DNA from: Mytilus trossulus
Lineage: Eukaryota > Mollusca > Bivalvia > Mytilida > Mytilidae
Assembly (NCBI RefSeq): GCF_036588685.1
Contig: NC_086380.1
Location: 32,568,474 to 32,632,473, forward strand
Length of the DNA: 64,000 bases
Reading direction: 5' to 3'
The first letter of the stretch is position 1; every line of letters begins with the position of its first letter. Both the position numbers and the translations under genes were made by a program. A model generated the notes under the pieces. The model was not told where the DNA came from. It ran no database searches and worked only from the letters and a program-made list of their open reading frames with translations. This document shows, piece by piece, positions 11,666-24,956 of the stretch.

Positions 11666-13265
11666 CCACAGTCCCCCCCCCCCCCTGTTTAGTATCGAAT
11701 CATTTGTTTTTCATTATATTTTTCTCTATTAATTATGTGTGTGCCATTCTTTACTTTTCTTTGAAGTTTCTTCAAGGCATTGTATTGTTTAAATTTGTTA
11801 ATTAATTTATCTATTTATAAGAAAACATTGTAGAATTTCTGCAGTTGAGAACAACCTATGTTGACTTATATTACTTCAAGATATGCTGTGGCCATACTCT
11901 GGAATGAGCGACAAGTGATATTCACAACCAACTGAGTTTAACCCGTTCTAAAGTATGACAAATAACTGGAATGATAGCTTTCACAGACTTGGCTCCTACA
12001 GATTTTTAGTGCTAACATTTTAAAGTGAATTTTATCCTTTTAGTTTATTCCTAATGTGTGACGATGTGTTGCATTTTTTTTAATTCATATAATCAATATT
12101 TCACGTGATTTTTGTTTGCCTTGTTCAGGTGTATGCGCTTATGTTGAGGAACTTACTTTATGAAGACCTATAGTTTCTTAAATCCGCTTCATTTTAGTCT
12201 ATGGCGGATAGTTGTCTCATTCACATTATACCACATCGTCTTTATATGTTACCTTACTTTCCTATAGGTAAGGGAAGGTTGAGCGCTTCTTATGTCTATT
12301 CCCACCACATTCTGTATGAACTCGATCGTCTTAAGCTAGGGACTGTTTATCAAGTGTTTTATTCTATATCAAATTTGTTTTTGTTTAACATTATAAGCAT
12401 GCAATATACCGTTGGTTTTCTGTGTCTTCTGTTTCATATTTGTTCTTCTGAGCCTTTTATAGTGTGCGACATGAGTATTTTGCTTTAGGAAAACTCGGTT
12501 AGAAATGGTTATATCTATAAAGAACATAATTATAGCGAAATAGATAGACAAATTTTAGCGCATTGAAAATAAAAATTAAGGTTATGTTTTTACGCAAGGC
12601 TGGCTGTGATTGATATTTTAGTCTGTGAGAATATAGCTTTCAAAACAGCAAGTACTCCAAGATCGATACTTTGTGTATTTTGTTAATTTGTTATTTTCCT
12701 TTTTGCATCGTGCGGATTTGATATAACAAGCAATTCCAACTGATCTCAGAATAGTTTTTTTTTATGTTGTATGGTCAAGGTAAGGGAAGCGTTGAGCGCC
12801 CAGTGATATGTAGAACCCCGTGTATTATGTATGTGCATGCATGCCTGTCACACGCCAAGAACCTGTAATTCAGCGATTGTCGTTATTGTCTGTCTGTCAT
12901 ATTTATTTTATGAAACTTTGACTATAAGGTACGAATTTTGCTCATGTTGAAGGACATACGTAACGATGACCTATATTTGCTGACATTCGCTTCAAGGTAG
13001 AATTTGGTGGATAGTTGTCTCATTGCCTTATACCACATCGTCTCATCTAAATATGTGACTCTTATCTTGCTTTTCAATGGTAAACGCAGAGGCCAAGGAC
13101 CTTTTTTTCTCAGCTTTTCATACAATCATGACTACATACTCATTGTTTGAAGCTGCAGACTAGTTTACCATTTGGCAATAACATAGCATCTCCTTTTCTT
13201 TATATATAATATATATATCATGAAACCTGGCAGCTTGTAGTATTACTGAGACAAAATTAACTCTT
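11666..13265. other. Gene-free stretch with R1 repeat relics
   Basis: Two diverged R1-family fragments are visible, at about 12130-12310 (GGATAGTTGTCTCATT, then CCACATCGTCTTTATA) and 12740-13055 (AAGGTAAGGGAAG, GTATTATGTATGTGCATG, GGATAGTTGTCTCATTG). A C10 run occurs at about 11672. No coding sequence is supported. Confidence 0.5.
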
Positions 13266-13514
13266 CTTTCATACTTTATGTTTAGGAAACAGATCACCCA
13301 AAATACAAAACATAAAAATATTTATAGAATAACACTATATGTGTATAAAATAAATAACAAATAACAAAATGCGGTAACAATGTTGTCACGTGTCAATGCT
13401 GAAGGGGCCGCTTATGTAAAATATAAGCGTCAGATCTAATCATCACAACTTGATAAATGGCAGTAAAGTTGTTCTTATTGTTCGTGTTTCCTCTCGTTTG
13501 TAATGCTGATTTTT

Positions 13515-14861
<1,347 letters not shown>

Positions 14862-14977
14862 TGTTCTGGGTTATAAACTGGTGTACAAGGCTTTGATTTC
14901 AAAAATATATATATAGTAATATACAGATCTTATTTTGGATAGCAACCCAGAGGATTTATTCTCTTTCTATTGTATTT

Positions 14978-15085
14978 AAATTTTGATTGGTCACCTTTTA
15001 TTAAGTTCTTCAGTTTAGTCTATCGTCCCACCATTCCATTTAAACGGAAATTAATATGGACATTTAAATTGTAACGGTATATTGT
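14978..15085 (-). promoter_or_regulatory. Conserved LC8 upstream block (copy 2)
   Basis: It matches 7862-7962 upstream of LC8 copy 1. ATTGG at 14986-14990 is an inverted CCAAT box. TCTATCGTCCCACCATTCC and TTTAAACGGA follow, then TTTAAATTGTAACGGTA. Probable promoter of the second LC8 gene. Confidence 0.55.
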
Positions 15086-15179
15086 AACTTCGAAAGGTCA
15101 TTTCCGACAAGAGTTATCGGTCATAATCGATTTTTTGAAAAGTCAATACTCTTTTTACGTTTCCCAATGTCAAATCAGT

Positions 15180-15480
15180 TTAGCATAAAAGTCTGCTTTG
15201 GAAAAAAGTAAAATAACAAAAATATCCAACTCCGAGGAAAGTCCGTAGACTAAATTAAATCAAATACTTATAGAAAAATCAAACGTCAAATAAATCAATC
15301 GAATAAATAACAACTGTCATGTTTCTGACTTGGTACAGGCATTTTCTCATGTAGAAAGGGTGGATTTAACCTGGTTTTATAGCTAGCTAAATATCTCACT
15401 TGTATGACAGTCGCATAAAGTTCCATTATATTGACAACGATGGGTGAACAAAACAAACAGACATATTTAATAATAAAAAA
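15180..15480. repeat. R5 dispersed repeat
   Basis: Contains CCAACTCCGAGGAAAGTCCG, AACAACTGTCATGTTTCTGAC, TTGGTACAGGCATTTTCTCA and TATGACAGTCGCATAAAGTT. Copies of the same family are at 38586-38830 and 57540-57790. Confidence 0.7.
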
Positions 15481-16162
15481 AACCGTCAAAAATATGGGTA
15501 GTAGTCACTTATGTGTTATATAATCACAATCATCATAAAAACAACAAAAATCTGTAGCAAATAATTCTTAAAGGCATATATACAAAGCACAATAGCAAAC
15601 ACAAAAGACAAGAAAACACAAATTTGCCATAGCACAATAATACAATGAAAAGATGTTAAAGTACAGAAACACGCCATATGTAACAAAGAAACACAAAAAG
15701 GCATATAGATGAAGCACATTAGTACAAATGAATGACCAGAATACATTTTTTTACCATAGCACAATAGCACAAAAACAATCACGGGATGTTTGAGTACAGA
15801 GCCACGTCAAATGGGTCTTACTAACCGGACTAAACAGTAAAAGTAAAATTCATTAACACAAATTAAACGAAAGAGTACTATAACAGTCAAAATCCAGAAG
15901 TAGAGATGGTTACAATTGGTAAAGCAATGGTATTATAACAAATACGCACAGTTTTAGAAAGACAATGCTAAAGTACCAACTCGAAAGTTGAAAGAACGAG
16001 CACTGGTTTAACATTTATTCGTTTCAATGAATTAATACTTCTTTGCTATATTACTTTTTTATTTTGCTTTTTTTTCTCAAGAAATTCATTACACTACATG
16101 TTTAAAAATCCTATATAAAATTGAAATCCAAACATTTAGTCCCTTACATTAACCGTCATCTT
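15481..16162. other. Gene-free region downstream of the TRAF gene
   Basis: AT-rich with repeated CACAATAGCA.A phrases; probably a further part of the R5 repeat. It contains the unmapped 3' UTR of the TRAF gene, whose stop codon ends at 16163 on the minus strand. Confidence 0.4.
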
Positions 16163-16491
16163 TTACAGTTTTGTCATATCTTCACTGCCTATTTCACATT
16201 TAATAAATACACAATCATCTCTTATGTAATCCATTGTTTTTAAGATTTCCAGCTCCACAAATTTTTGAGCCCCGAAACTTGCGTTCCTCTCTCCTACAGG
16301 TCGTCCAAGGAAAGCCTTATTATCTTTGATGATATTTGGCTTTATCGTGTATGTAACATTGCGACGAGACTTCGGATCCTGGCACTGGTCGACAAGGGAA
16401 AAGGATACCCGATGGGTGAAAGGCCAAGTCAACAGAGCGTCGTGTTCTCCTTTACAGATGCATATGAAAATGGAGAGGAATTTTCCTCTGG
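16163..16491 (-). CDS. TRAF exon 8 (rest of MATH, stop)
   Basis: Acceptor ATATTTTAG at 16493-16492. It encodes RGKFLSIFICICKGEHDALL, TWPFTHRVSFSLVDQ and YIRDDCVFIKCEI, ending MTKL and stop. Core strands of the TRAF-C sandwich. Confidence 0.96.
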
Positions 16492-19400
16492 CTAAAATAT
16501 AAAAAAAGTGAATCATTAATGCACATGACTTGCTGAAGATTAGGTATTTTTTCCCTCCAATGTACCCAATATTCGAAATAAGTTATAATGAGCCAATTGA
16601 TGCACATGCCATATTTCTTTCTGCAATATTCTCCATATACAAAAATAAGTTAGAATTTAAAAAAATATAATTGAACTAGATTTGTATGTACACAAAGGAA
16701 GAACTACTATGCTGTTTAACCAAATATCAAGCTTTATGGACAAAATATTAATATTTTTCCTACATTTAAAAAATACTCCCCCCTCCCCCCCAATAATCTT
16801 TCTATGATCGTACATATCATATATTTGATTAATGTATAACCAAGATAAAATAATGATTTATTATCAAGTATACCATATAAAATCATACACCAATAAGATA
16901 TTTATATACAGTCAGTCAGGCGCGGATCCAGATTTGGGAAAAGGGGTGGCGAAGTTTTAAAGATTTTGGGAACTTTTTGGGGCTAAGAAACATAAAAAAA
17001 AGTGTAACATGCAATTTTTAAACGGTTCCTGTCGTGGGGCATGTTTATTTGTAGTTGCTGTAAAACGTAAGGGTTGGACATTTTTGATCCTGTATTCTCC
17101 CTATTAATTTTCTTTCATAAAATTCATAAAATGATAGTATACTGAACGAATTTAGAAACGCAACACTAGATTATGTTTGTGTTATTTTTGAATGAATGTG
17201 TCAACGACTGCCTGTTACTAACGCCAAAATGATTGTCAGAAAGGTCAACGAATTCTGTCTGAAATTTTTTGGGTTCTGTTTTACACCTTCTGATTTTGCA
17301 TTTGTTCAACCCATTAATTGGTTTTGGCAATTATGCGGTTGGAACTTGAGGGCTTTACAGGTTTTCCTTCAGTCAATTCTTTGGCAATGCAGTTCATGGG
17401 AAACATTTATGGCATGAATCTGTACTCAATGTCACTCGGTAATTTGGTTAGCAGTGGACGTTGCGGCCGTAAATATGACTGGCAAATGACGTTGCAGAAT
17501 CAAATTCCGTTGATGTTTCATTGTCACTACTTGTTGATCTGTTTATTGATGGCCAGCAACAACATATTGTCTACTTGTATCGTAGTCGGAAGGACAGTAT
17601 AACGAGTTTCTGAAGTCATACGGTATGGTTGCAGCACATTTATGTTTTCATGTTTGCAGTATTCTTAAGGGCTAATTCAGTTCTTTTTTTCTCTCTTTCT
17701 CAGACTTGGCAAAATGGAGATGCAACATTTTGAAAAAAAAGTAAGTAAGGCAAAGGATTTAAAGAACTGTTTCACAGAGCAAAAAAAAACGAAACAATCT
17801 TTCATGGGACCAAAATTTCGCTTTAAGAAATTCGTGCGACTTCAAAAATTCGGTATGTTCAATAACCACAGGTAAGTCAGATTTTGATTTTTTTTAAGGA
17901 GAAAGAAGCATGAAAAGTAGTTGTAAGAGAATAAAAAAAGATTTGGTAAAAAAAATCAACAAAATGAGTGTTGCGTTTCTAAAGTCGTTCAGTATATGAA
18001 TCCAAAGCTATGTACTTATAAATTTGATGTGGGACTTGTTAGTAAAAAATAGACATTGAAACTCTCGCCGGTTTGTACATGTTGTAAGTTAAGTTATCAT
18101 AACCTCACAGATTTCTTGTTGTAAACAAGATATACGCCCTCTGGACTCAGTTTATTTGTGTAATATATACTTGGATCACAACTATGTTGTGCTCTTTCCA
18201 ATTAATATTGAAATGTATTGATGTTTCACGTTACGTATAGTAAAATTGAGATTGGAACGAGGAACGTTTCAAAGACATAACCGGAACAAAGAGCAGAAAA
18301 AACAGCCAAAGGCTACCAATGGGTCTTCAAGCTGACAGGGAGAGAGAACGAATATGGACATAATTATTGAGTATACACCAAGCATCCAACTTTCATTTAG
18401 ACTGACTCAATAAACCAACATTGGAAATATTCCATCTTCTTTCAAACTTAAGATATTTAAAAACTGTGATTTATTTAATTTTACTTTCAATTCATATATT
18501 CTTTATCCGAAGGATTATGGTATTATAGCTACTTATCCTGGACATTTATATATAATGATTTGATTCTTTGTAAAATCTTAGTTTGTTCCTGTTAATCTCT
18601 ACAAATCTTTTCAGCGAGAAAGGTCATTTAGTTTGACCTTGAAATCTGTTTATTTATTTACATAAAATAAGTTTAATATACCTCGACCGTCACCATAGGG
18701 ACAAAGGGACATTGCCATTCGATATCCATGTCTGGTTGTAAGGAAAGGGGGACTGAAGATTGTTGGTTTTCGACCAAGTTTTGCTTCTGACATTTTGTCT
18801 TCCCATTTCTCAATACGCCACACAAGTTGGCACCCATATAACTTTTCCAGTGTGTCAACTGTTCGTTCCAAATCGGCAATCTTGTTGGTATGCATTGCTA
18901 GTTGTTTCATATTGTTGTCCAGTTCTTTGCCATGGGCTATAATTGTATCGCAAGCCATACCCAAGTGGGAAATAGGGTCTTCCTTGATGTGTTTGTGCAA
19001 GTTTTTTCTTTTACTCTGGAAAATAAGCATTAATTAAGACATATTTACCCATTTCTAAATACAAATTGATTTTTAATTTTAGTTCTTATACAATTTTACA
19101 TTTATGGGAGGTGCAGCTATAGTTATTTTGAACCATTTTTTTAATCTTTCAAAACTGTTCGTCCAATTTCTAAAGAAGTATGAACAAGCGTCCTTTCCAT
19201 TTATTTCTCAACTATACCATTGTCTTTTCTATTGGATAAGGAAATCGGAATACATTCCGTGAATTGTCTTTCTAGTAAATTTTACTTCATTCTTGTTATT
19301 TATGTTATATATATAATAAATATTAGAAGATGTGAGTATGAGTACCAATGCATTAGACAACTCTACAACCAAGTCGCAATTTGTAAAAGTAAACCGTTAT

Positions 19401-22400
19401 GAGTCTTAAATTATACAAACGGATTTTAAATATGCAATAATTAATCAAAATTATCTTCTTGCAATCTGTAACATAAAAAGAACATTTTAAATCGACGGTT
19501 TTAAAGCATATCAGTTCAACTCTTTAATTTTCAAATTTTTATATTTTACATTAACTTCCTTTTTTTTTATCATCTCATGAGTCAAACTATTCCGGGGGAA
19601 AATCTATAAGCTCATAATTTTGTTCTCTCCAAAAATCGCGAAGACAGTCGGTAGATATTCCCTCCCCCAAAAAAATAAATAAAAAATAACATGACCCTAA
19701 ATAATCTTAAATACCATGAAGTCACAACCTGCATTTGCAAAAGGACAGGGAATCTCTTGTTGTGGACATTTTTCTTCTAAGTGAAATTCCATCTGAAAAA
19801 AATATCTAATTTTTAAATTTTATTTAGAAAAAATGATATTCTATGCAAAGAATGGTACAAAACTCACATGTTATTTTGACTTAAAAATTTACTTTCGATC
19901 TTTTCTGTTTCTGTTTAGATGCAGTAGAATCGTGATTTTGTATTTTCAAGCATTGAAGCACATTTACATGATTGATTGATGGCTGCTTAATTTCCAGCAG
20001 AAAATGTTACATTAATTTTTATAATTTGGGCGATAAATTGCTCCATAAGACCAACATGCAGAGTCGGATTTCTCAAGTACTTGTTTCTTTCGAATATTGA
20101 ACCTTTCGTTATATTTTAATTGATGTTTCTCTTATTTACCTACACCATATATCTTATCTTTCTTATTCATAAAATATTTTAAGATATTGATCTCTTTTAG
20201 AACTACATGAATGAATGAATGAATAAATAGTTTATTAGAGTGCAACCTGAATATATACAATATAATGTACATTGAGTATTGACATAATGATTCAGCCAGC
20301 CAAATAGGTTGATGATGCGCTATCAATATAGTGCAAGTTAGAATTACGCCATTTTAAAGGAAAGTTTCAAAAACAGTATCTGCACGCCTGAAGATACTCG
20401 CTATATTAATTATGTCAAAGAGACAACAACCCGACAAAAGAGTAGAAAACAGTAGAAGGCCACCAAGCCCCGGGAACTTCATCACAACGAGATAATCCCA
20501 CATCCGAAGGGGTTTCGCAACCGGCATCTTTTGTTACATTTTTCATACCTCTTCTCTTGGAATATCCCCCTTTTTACAACCATTTGGACATGGTAGAAGG
20601 AATTTCCCACAAACTTCCAAATGTGACCGTTCTTCGTCCTGTGTTATGGGAATATGACAGAAGTCACACCTAATACCGCGCTTTTGACATTCTTCCTGAA
20701 GATGTCTTCGAAGTTGACTTTTCTCCAGTTCGATCCCACAGTTTCTAGGACATTTCATAGGAGTATAACGACAATCCTCTAAATGCATCTAAAATGAAGA
20801 GTACTTAGTTAAACCAGTTATAAAAATTCAATGATCTATCCAAAAAAGAATCAAAAAAGTATTTTGATTTATCAATGCATATATCTAAATAGTTCAGTTT
20901 TGAATATTTGAATGTTCTGAAATACAATCAAACGATTTTACTGGAATGGATTTTTTTGGCGTTTGGTATAATTAATAATATAACGGTTAATCCTACTATC
21001 GTTATAGGCCAAAAAACAAATTGTTCCGCATGTTTGATAGACAAACAGAAAACAAGGAAGTGTGTATTATATTTTGTTGCATTTTCTTATATAAAAGAGG
21101 AGTATTTTTTAATATATGAAGCAATGTTTGTTTAAAACACATGTGTTACCTCAAGGTCTTTAAGTTCCCCGAACCAGGTACAACCTCTGTTGACATAGCA
21201 ACATTTGACCTCCAACGCGTCCAGCTCTTGTTGGAAAAGTCTATCAACACTGACCTAGAAAATTATAAAATTGAGTTTTAATAACTACAATCCCCTTCCA
21301 TTTCATGAAAGTGACCTACCGAATTAGACTATTTACCGCATGTGTTATCACATAAGCAACACGACGGGTGCCACATGTGGAGCAGGATCTTCTTATCCGT
21401 CCGGAGCACCTGGGATCACCACTAGTTTTTGGTGGGGTTTGTGTTGCTTATTCTTTAGTTTTCTTTGTTGTGTCATGTGTACAGTTGTTTGTCTCTTTGT
21501 CTTTTTCGTTTTTAGCCATGGTGTTGTCAGTTTATTTTCGATTTACGAGTTTGACTGTTCCTCTGGTATCTTTCGTCCCTCTTTTAATAGGATAGTTAAA
21601 ACAATATTTAACTGTTAACTGCATTTCAAATTATATGAATTAAGTTGGATAAAAACGAGAGATAGCTGCAATTCTATTGAGACAATTTGTCTAAACATAC
21701 TCCGAATTAGGACACGTATTATAAAAGAAACCCAAGATTGCAGTACTCTTAATGCCTTTAAGTTATTTTTGGTACACCGAGCATGGATTATAATTAATAT
21801 TTGACAATTTCTGAACTCCTGTTCGAATTTATTTGTAAGTTCAATTCAAAGGATATAATTTTTTTTTGATTTTTTTCACCTTCACTTAATTTTGGCCTTA
21901 TTTTCTTTTTTTTCGGTATTTTAATATCGATCTATTATTACACGTTATAAACATAATTTATAGGTTGGACCATAATTAAAATATGATAAAATGTAGTACA
22001 TTTGTCGATTAGGCGACTTCCTAAAGAAAACAAAAGGGACAGAGAGAACACTTTCTTTGGGTTGCTGGCTTATTAACGTATACTGACATATGCTTTTATT
22101 TTTATCCACAAATCCATAGGACACTGTAATAACCAAAGTTACCTCCCTTTCTCTGTCGATGATCTTTCCGTCAACTGGACATTTGGGAGCTATTCTGAAA
22201 AATTATAAATTCAAAATGAAATTTTAGTATGATATCGTATATATATACATCGTATATGTATACGAAAGCGTAAGCGCGTTAAAAATATGATGTCTGGCAG
22301 ATGAATTAGTAGTTCTATGCTTTTTGCCATTTCTCCCAGCTGTAAGTTTTGAAGGGTAGCTAATATTTACCCCATGCAACCGGCTTGTTATTTAGTTACG

Positions 22401-24261
22401 ATTGGTTAGTTTAAACATATTTATTTAAAGCGGATTCGGAAACAAGTTATTGCAACTTATATTAATCCAAATCTACTTTGCTGGTGCGAGTGCTGCCTTG
22501 TAGCGGCATCAGCCTGCTCTTTTTCGAAATCTACAATGGTGTCTTTTACTTGCAAGAGGTTAGTTATCTGGTTACTATTGTAATCAATTACTTGTTATAC
22601 AACCCCATTATCTAGTTGGTTACCATTAATATTAGTGAATACAACATAGCCAGAGATATCTCGATGAATATAAGCCTTTAGGTATCTGGTTAAGGTCGTA
22701 TTCAGTGACTACAATTCGATCTGCTATCTCAGTGGTGAACATTGTAATCATTAAGTCAAATGCCGCTCATACAGCTATCTGATGATCCTTAAAATCAGTG
22801 AATACAATCCAAACAGCTATATGTTTTCAATAGTAATTTACGAATACAACTGGTTACTATTGTAATAGTGAAAACAACCAAGGCATCTGTCTGGTTGAAA
22901 TCAGTAAGTATAACCCAGCCAGGTATCTGTTTATATTTGCAATCAATGAAACCAACACAAGTATTCCATTTGTTTATAATTGGTATAGTGAATACATCGA
23001 AGCCAACTATCTGGTAACCTGTGTTATATCGTGAATACAAGCCCAAGTATCTGTTTACATTTGTATTTAGAGAATACAATTCAGCCTGCTTACTGTTTTC
23101 ACTGTAATCATTGAATACAACTCAGCCTGCTATCTGTTTACAATTGTAATCACTGACCTACTATCTGGTTACATTGTAATCAATGAGTACATCCAGTCAG
23201 TTAACTGATAACCGTTGTAAGCAGTAAATACGACACAGACAGCTATTTGGTTACAATTGTACTCTGTAAATACATACCCTCCCCCAGCTATCTGGTTACC
23301 AACGTACTGACCTGAGAAGTTCTGGCAGACAAGAGGCACAACATCGATGTCCACATTCCTCAAACAAGACAGGATATCGTAGGACGTTAGAACAAACCGG
23401 GCATTCGTATATCTTGTCCAATGGGGAGCAGAAAATGTACTGCATGTCTTCTTTATCACTTAAATAAAAGACAAATAAGGCGCTATAATTAAATGATAAT
23501 GAAAACTATTTGAAAGAGTGATACAAATTTCGAATATTAAAATGTTGTAGGCCCACGTATGAACTTGCATCCACAATAGCGTATGTGATAATAAGGACGC
23601 CTTGTCATCTAATTTTTACCGAGAAAAATCATAGTTTTATAATAAAATCTTTTCCATTGTTTGTTGTTAGAAGATGATTCGTCCTGAACTTGTACACTAA
23701 CTTAAACTTATGGAAATCGAAATGAAACTGCTTTCTAACTCAAAGTTTGCCTCGAAATCTGACTTGAAATGGAAGAAAAATTAGAATTTTAACCCAGACT
23801 GGAACTTCAACTGGACCCCTTACTCAAACTCTGAAGTTGAACCGATGATTCATTAAGCGACACTTTTTTCATTTGGAAAAATGTACACAATGTCATGTTG
23901 TTTGCTTATTCAGAAGGTGCAAAATGTTTTTTTTTCTCAGTTTGGTAAAACGAGTAAAATAACAAAAGTATTGTTTGTGGTAAAATAACTTTCAAAAGGA
24001 ATATCTAAATATAAATATATATCAAAATACAAATGGGTCTTCTGAAATTTGTATTATAATCTATGAAAAAATATGAAATATGAATTTTGATAAGGTCATA
24101 AAAAATTTCTTTAAGTTAGAATTTCATATTCTTAAAACACAGAGAGTTCCATTTTTATTTCAAATTTTGACTTACCTAAGAATCCCACCATCCATCCCCT
24201 GGGGTGTAAACATCCTCGACTCTGCCCTTGTGCCGGGCCGTCCCATAAAGTCGTTGTCCAT
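16163..24261 (-). CDS. TRAF-family E3/adaptor protein, eight coding exons (456 aa)
   Basis: Joining 24261-24176, 23458-23312, 22194-22143, 21254-21150, 20788-20549, 19792-19715, 19015-18682 and 16491-16163 gives 1371 nt, 456 residues plus stop. Every junction has GT/AG and a consistent phase. Domains: RING at about residues 48-86 with C48, C51, C64, H66, C69, C72, C83 and Asp86 as last ligand, usual for TRAFs; TRAF-type zinc fingers at about 112-255; a short coiled coil at about 255-297; MATH/TRAF-C from about 300 (LVWRIEKW) to 450, containing LTWPF and YIRDDCVFIK. Such proteins couple TNF, IL-1 or Toll-type receptors to NF-kB and JNK signalling, and the RING can act in ubiquitination. The short coiled coil and finger run are most like TRAF4-type proteins, but the subfamily is not settled. 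The 5' UTR is not mapped. Confidence 0.95.
16919..17050. repeat. GGCGCGGATCCAGA repeat copy
   Basis: The same 14-bp edge motif as at 8672, here followed by TTTGGGAAAAGGGGTGGCGAA. Lies in TRAF intron 7. Confidence 0.5.
17138..17996. mobile_element. 859-bp element with 30-bp TIRs in TRAF intron 7
   Basis: 17138-17167 (TATACTGAACGAATTTAGAA then ACGCAACACT) is matched in inverse by 17967-17996 with one mismatch. The ends are TATA-flanked, so the exact boundary and TA-type duplication are ambiguous. Internal ORFs up to 94 aa match nothing I recognise, so it is probably a non-autonomous or degenerate Tc1/mariner-like element. Confidence 0.75.
18682..19015 (-). CDS. TRAF exon 7 (coiled coil and start of MATH)
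   Basis: A 334-nt exon between TTTTCCAG and GTATAT. It completes the last finger (SKRKNLHKHIKEDPISHL), then a heptad stretch (IADLERTVDTLEKLY), then the MATH start LVWRIEKWEDKMSEAK and SPPFLTTRHGYRM. Ends in phase 1. Confidence 0.95.
19715..19792 (-). CDS. TRAF exon 6 (zinc finger)
   Basis: A 78-nt exon between TTTTTTTCAG and GTATTT. It encodes MEFHLEEKCPQQEIPCPF and AGCDFM, another TRAF finger. In frame with both neighbours. Confidence 0.92.
20398..20520. repeat. Dispersed repeat fragment (AAAGAGACAACAACCCGAC type)
   Basis: GTCAAAGAGACAACAACCCG, GAAAACAGTAGAAGGCCACC and related phrases. Shorter cognates are at about 18267-18340 and 24620-24690. Lies in TRAF intron 5. Confidence 0.55.
20549..20788 (-). 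CDS. TRAF exon 5 (TRAF zinc fingers)
   Basis: A 240-nt exon between CATTTTAG and GTATGA. It carries repeated Cys/His TRAF-finger blocks: HLEDCRYTPMKCPRNCG, HLQEECQKRGIRCDFC and HLEVCGKFLLPCPNGC. Confidence 0.96.
21150..21254 (-). CDS. TRAF exon 4 (first TRAF zinc finger)
   Basis: A 105-nt exon, phase 0 at both ends, between TTTTCTAG and GTAACA. It encodes a helical linker (VDRLFQQELDALEV) and the start of the first finger (KCCYVNRGCTWFGELKDLE). Confidence 0.93.
21340..21600 (+). repeat. R6 dispersed repeat in TRAF intron 3
   Basis: Contains CCACATGTGGAGCAGGATCT, AGTTTTTGGTGGGGTTTGTG, TTTTTAGCCATGGTGTTGTC and TCTTTCGTCCCTCTTT. Reverse-orientation copies flank the GPCR units (31940-32060, 51895-52030, 41300-41530, and relics upstream of each A-type gene). 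Confidence 0.7.
22143..22194 (-). CDS. TRAF exon 3 (RING finger, end)
   Basis: A 52-nt exon between TTTTTCAG and GTAAC. It encodes IAPKCPVDGKIIDRERE with the last RING ligands C83 and D86, the CPVDG signature of TRAF RINGs. Too short to show as an ORF; found from splice sites and phase. Confidence 0.93.
22530..23300. repeat. Degenerate minisatellite, about 55-62 bp period, in TRAF intron 2
   Basis: About a dozen diverged units follow the pattern CAGC.ATCTGGTTACA.TTGTAATCA.TGAATACAACCCAGC. The last units run up to the donor of exon 2 at 23311 (CAGCTATCTGGTTACCAACG, then TACTGAC). Confidence 0.8.
23312..23458 (-). CDS. TRAF exon 2 (RING finger, first part)
   Basis: Acceptor TTTATTTAAG at 23460-23459; donor GTCAGT begins at 23311. 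It encodes ECPVCSNVLRYPVLFEECGH and CCASC, the first six RING ligands. The donor sits directly beside the last unit of an intronic minisatellite. Confidence 0.95.
24176..24261 (-). CDS. TRAF exon 1 (start codon)
   Basis: ATG at 24261-24259 opens MDNDFMGRPGTR and continues to GGIL. The exon ends AG before donor GTAAG, phase 2. No known domain; low-complexity N-terminus. Confidence 0.85.
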
Positions 24262-24884
24262 CTTGTTATATGAAGGATTTGCAACTGTTAGCGCTAGTTG
24301 CAGCGGATATTATTTTAAACACCCCAAGCAAACTATAGTATTACATATACTTAGAAATATAATTGATTAATTTAAATTATGTTTAATATAGTCTATTCTA
24401 TTTTTAATTGATTTTGTATACTAAATAAATATTGCATATCATGCCATTAGAATAACTTTCAAAGTCTTATTTGTTTAAGAAAAAGACAGAATCAATTTTA
24501 GATGTTAGTATCGGTATTTACAGAATTTCTGTCATAAATAAACAAACGTGTCTCTTACTATAAATATTAAGTTTGAAATCTTTCGAGAATGAGTTTTTCG
24601 ATATATAATAAAATAAAGAATGGAAATGGGGACTTTGTCAAAGCGAAAACAACCCGACCAAAGAGCAGAATTTGAAAACAGCCAATTGTTTATCACTAAG
24701 ATATTAATTTACGACCAAAGCACCTTTTTGTTGTTATGTATGCGTACACATATTTTTTTCGTAATTGCATCAATGAGACAAAAAATGAAATACATCTTGA
24801 TCTGTATTTCATCTTTGGAAAAGGCATTTTGGCACACAAATTTCACTTTCATTTTGCTGCTCGGTGTTATTTTCGTACACTTGT
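24262..24884. other. Upstream flank of the TRAF gene
   Basis: Must contain the TRAF promoter and 5' UTR, but no distinct element could be assigned. A short dispersed-repeat fragment (AAAGCGAAAACAACCCGACC) lies at about 24640. Confidence 0.35.
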
Positions 24885-24956
24885 CGATGTCGATGTCACG
24901 TACGTGTAAAAGTAACCTTTTTACCAGTTTAATTGATGTTTGTGTTAAATAGTGAG

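Noticed and set aside
17318-17602. 94-aa ORF inside the intronic TIR element
   Set aside because: No DDE/D or helix-turn-helix pattern that I could identify on either strand, so it is not called a transposase.
22530-23300. CRISPR-like regular repeats
   Set aside because: Units are degenerate and contiguous without unique spacers, and the setting is a eukaryotic intron; a minisatellite explains it.
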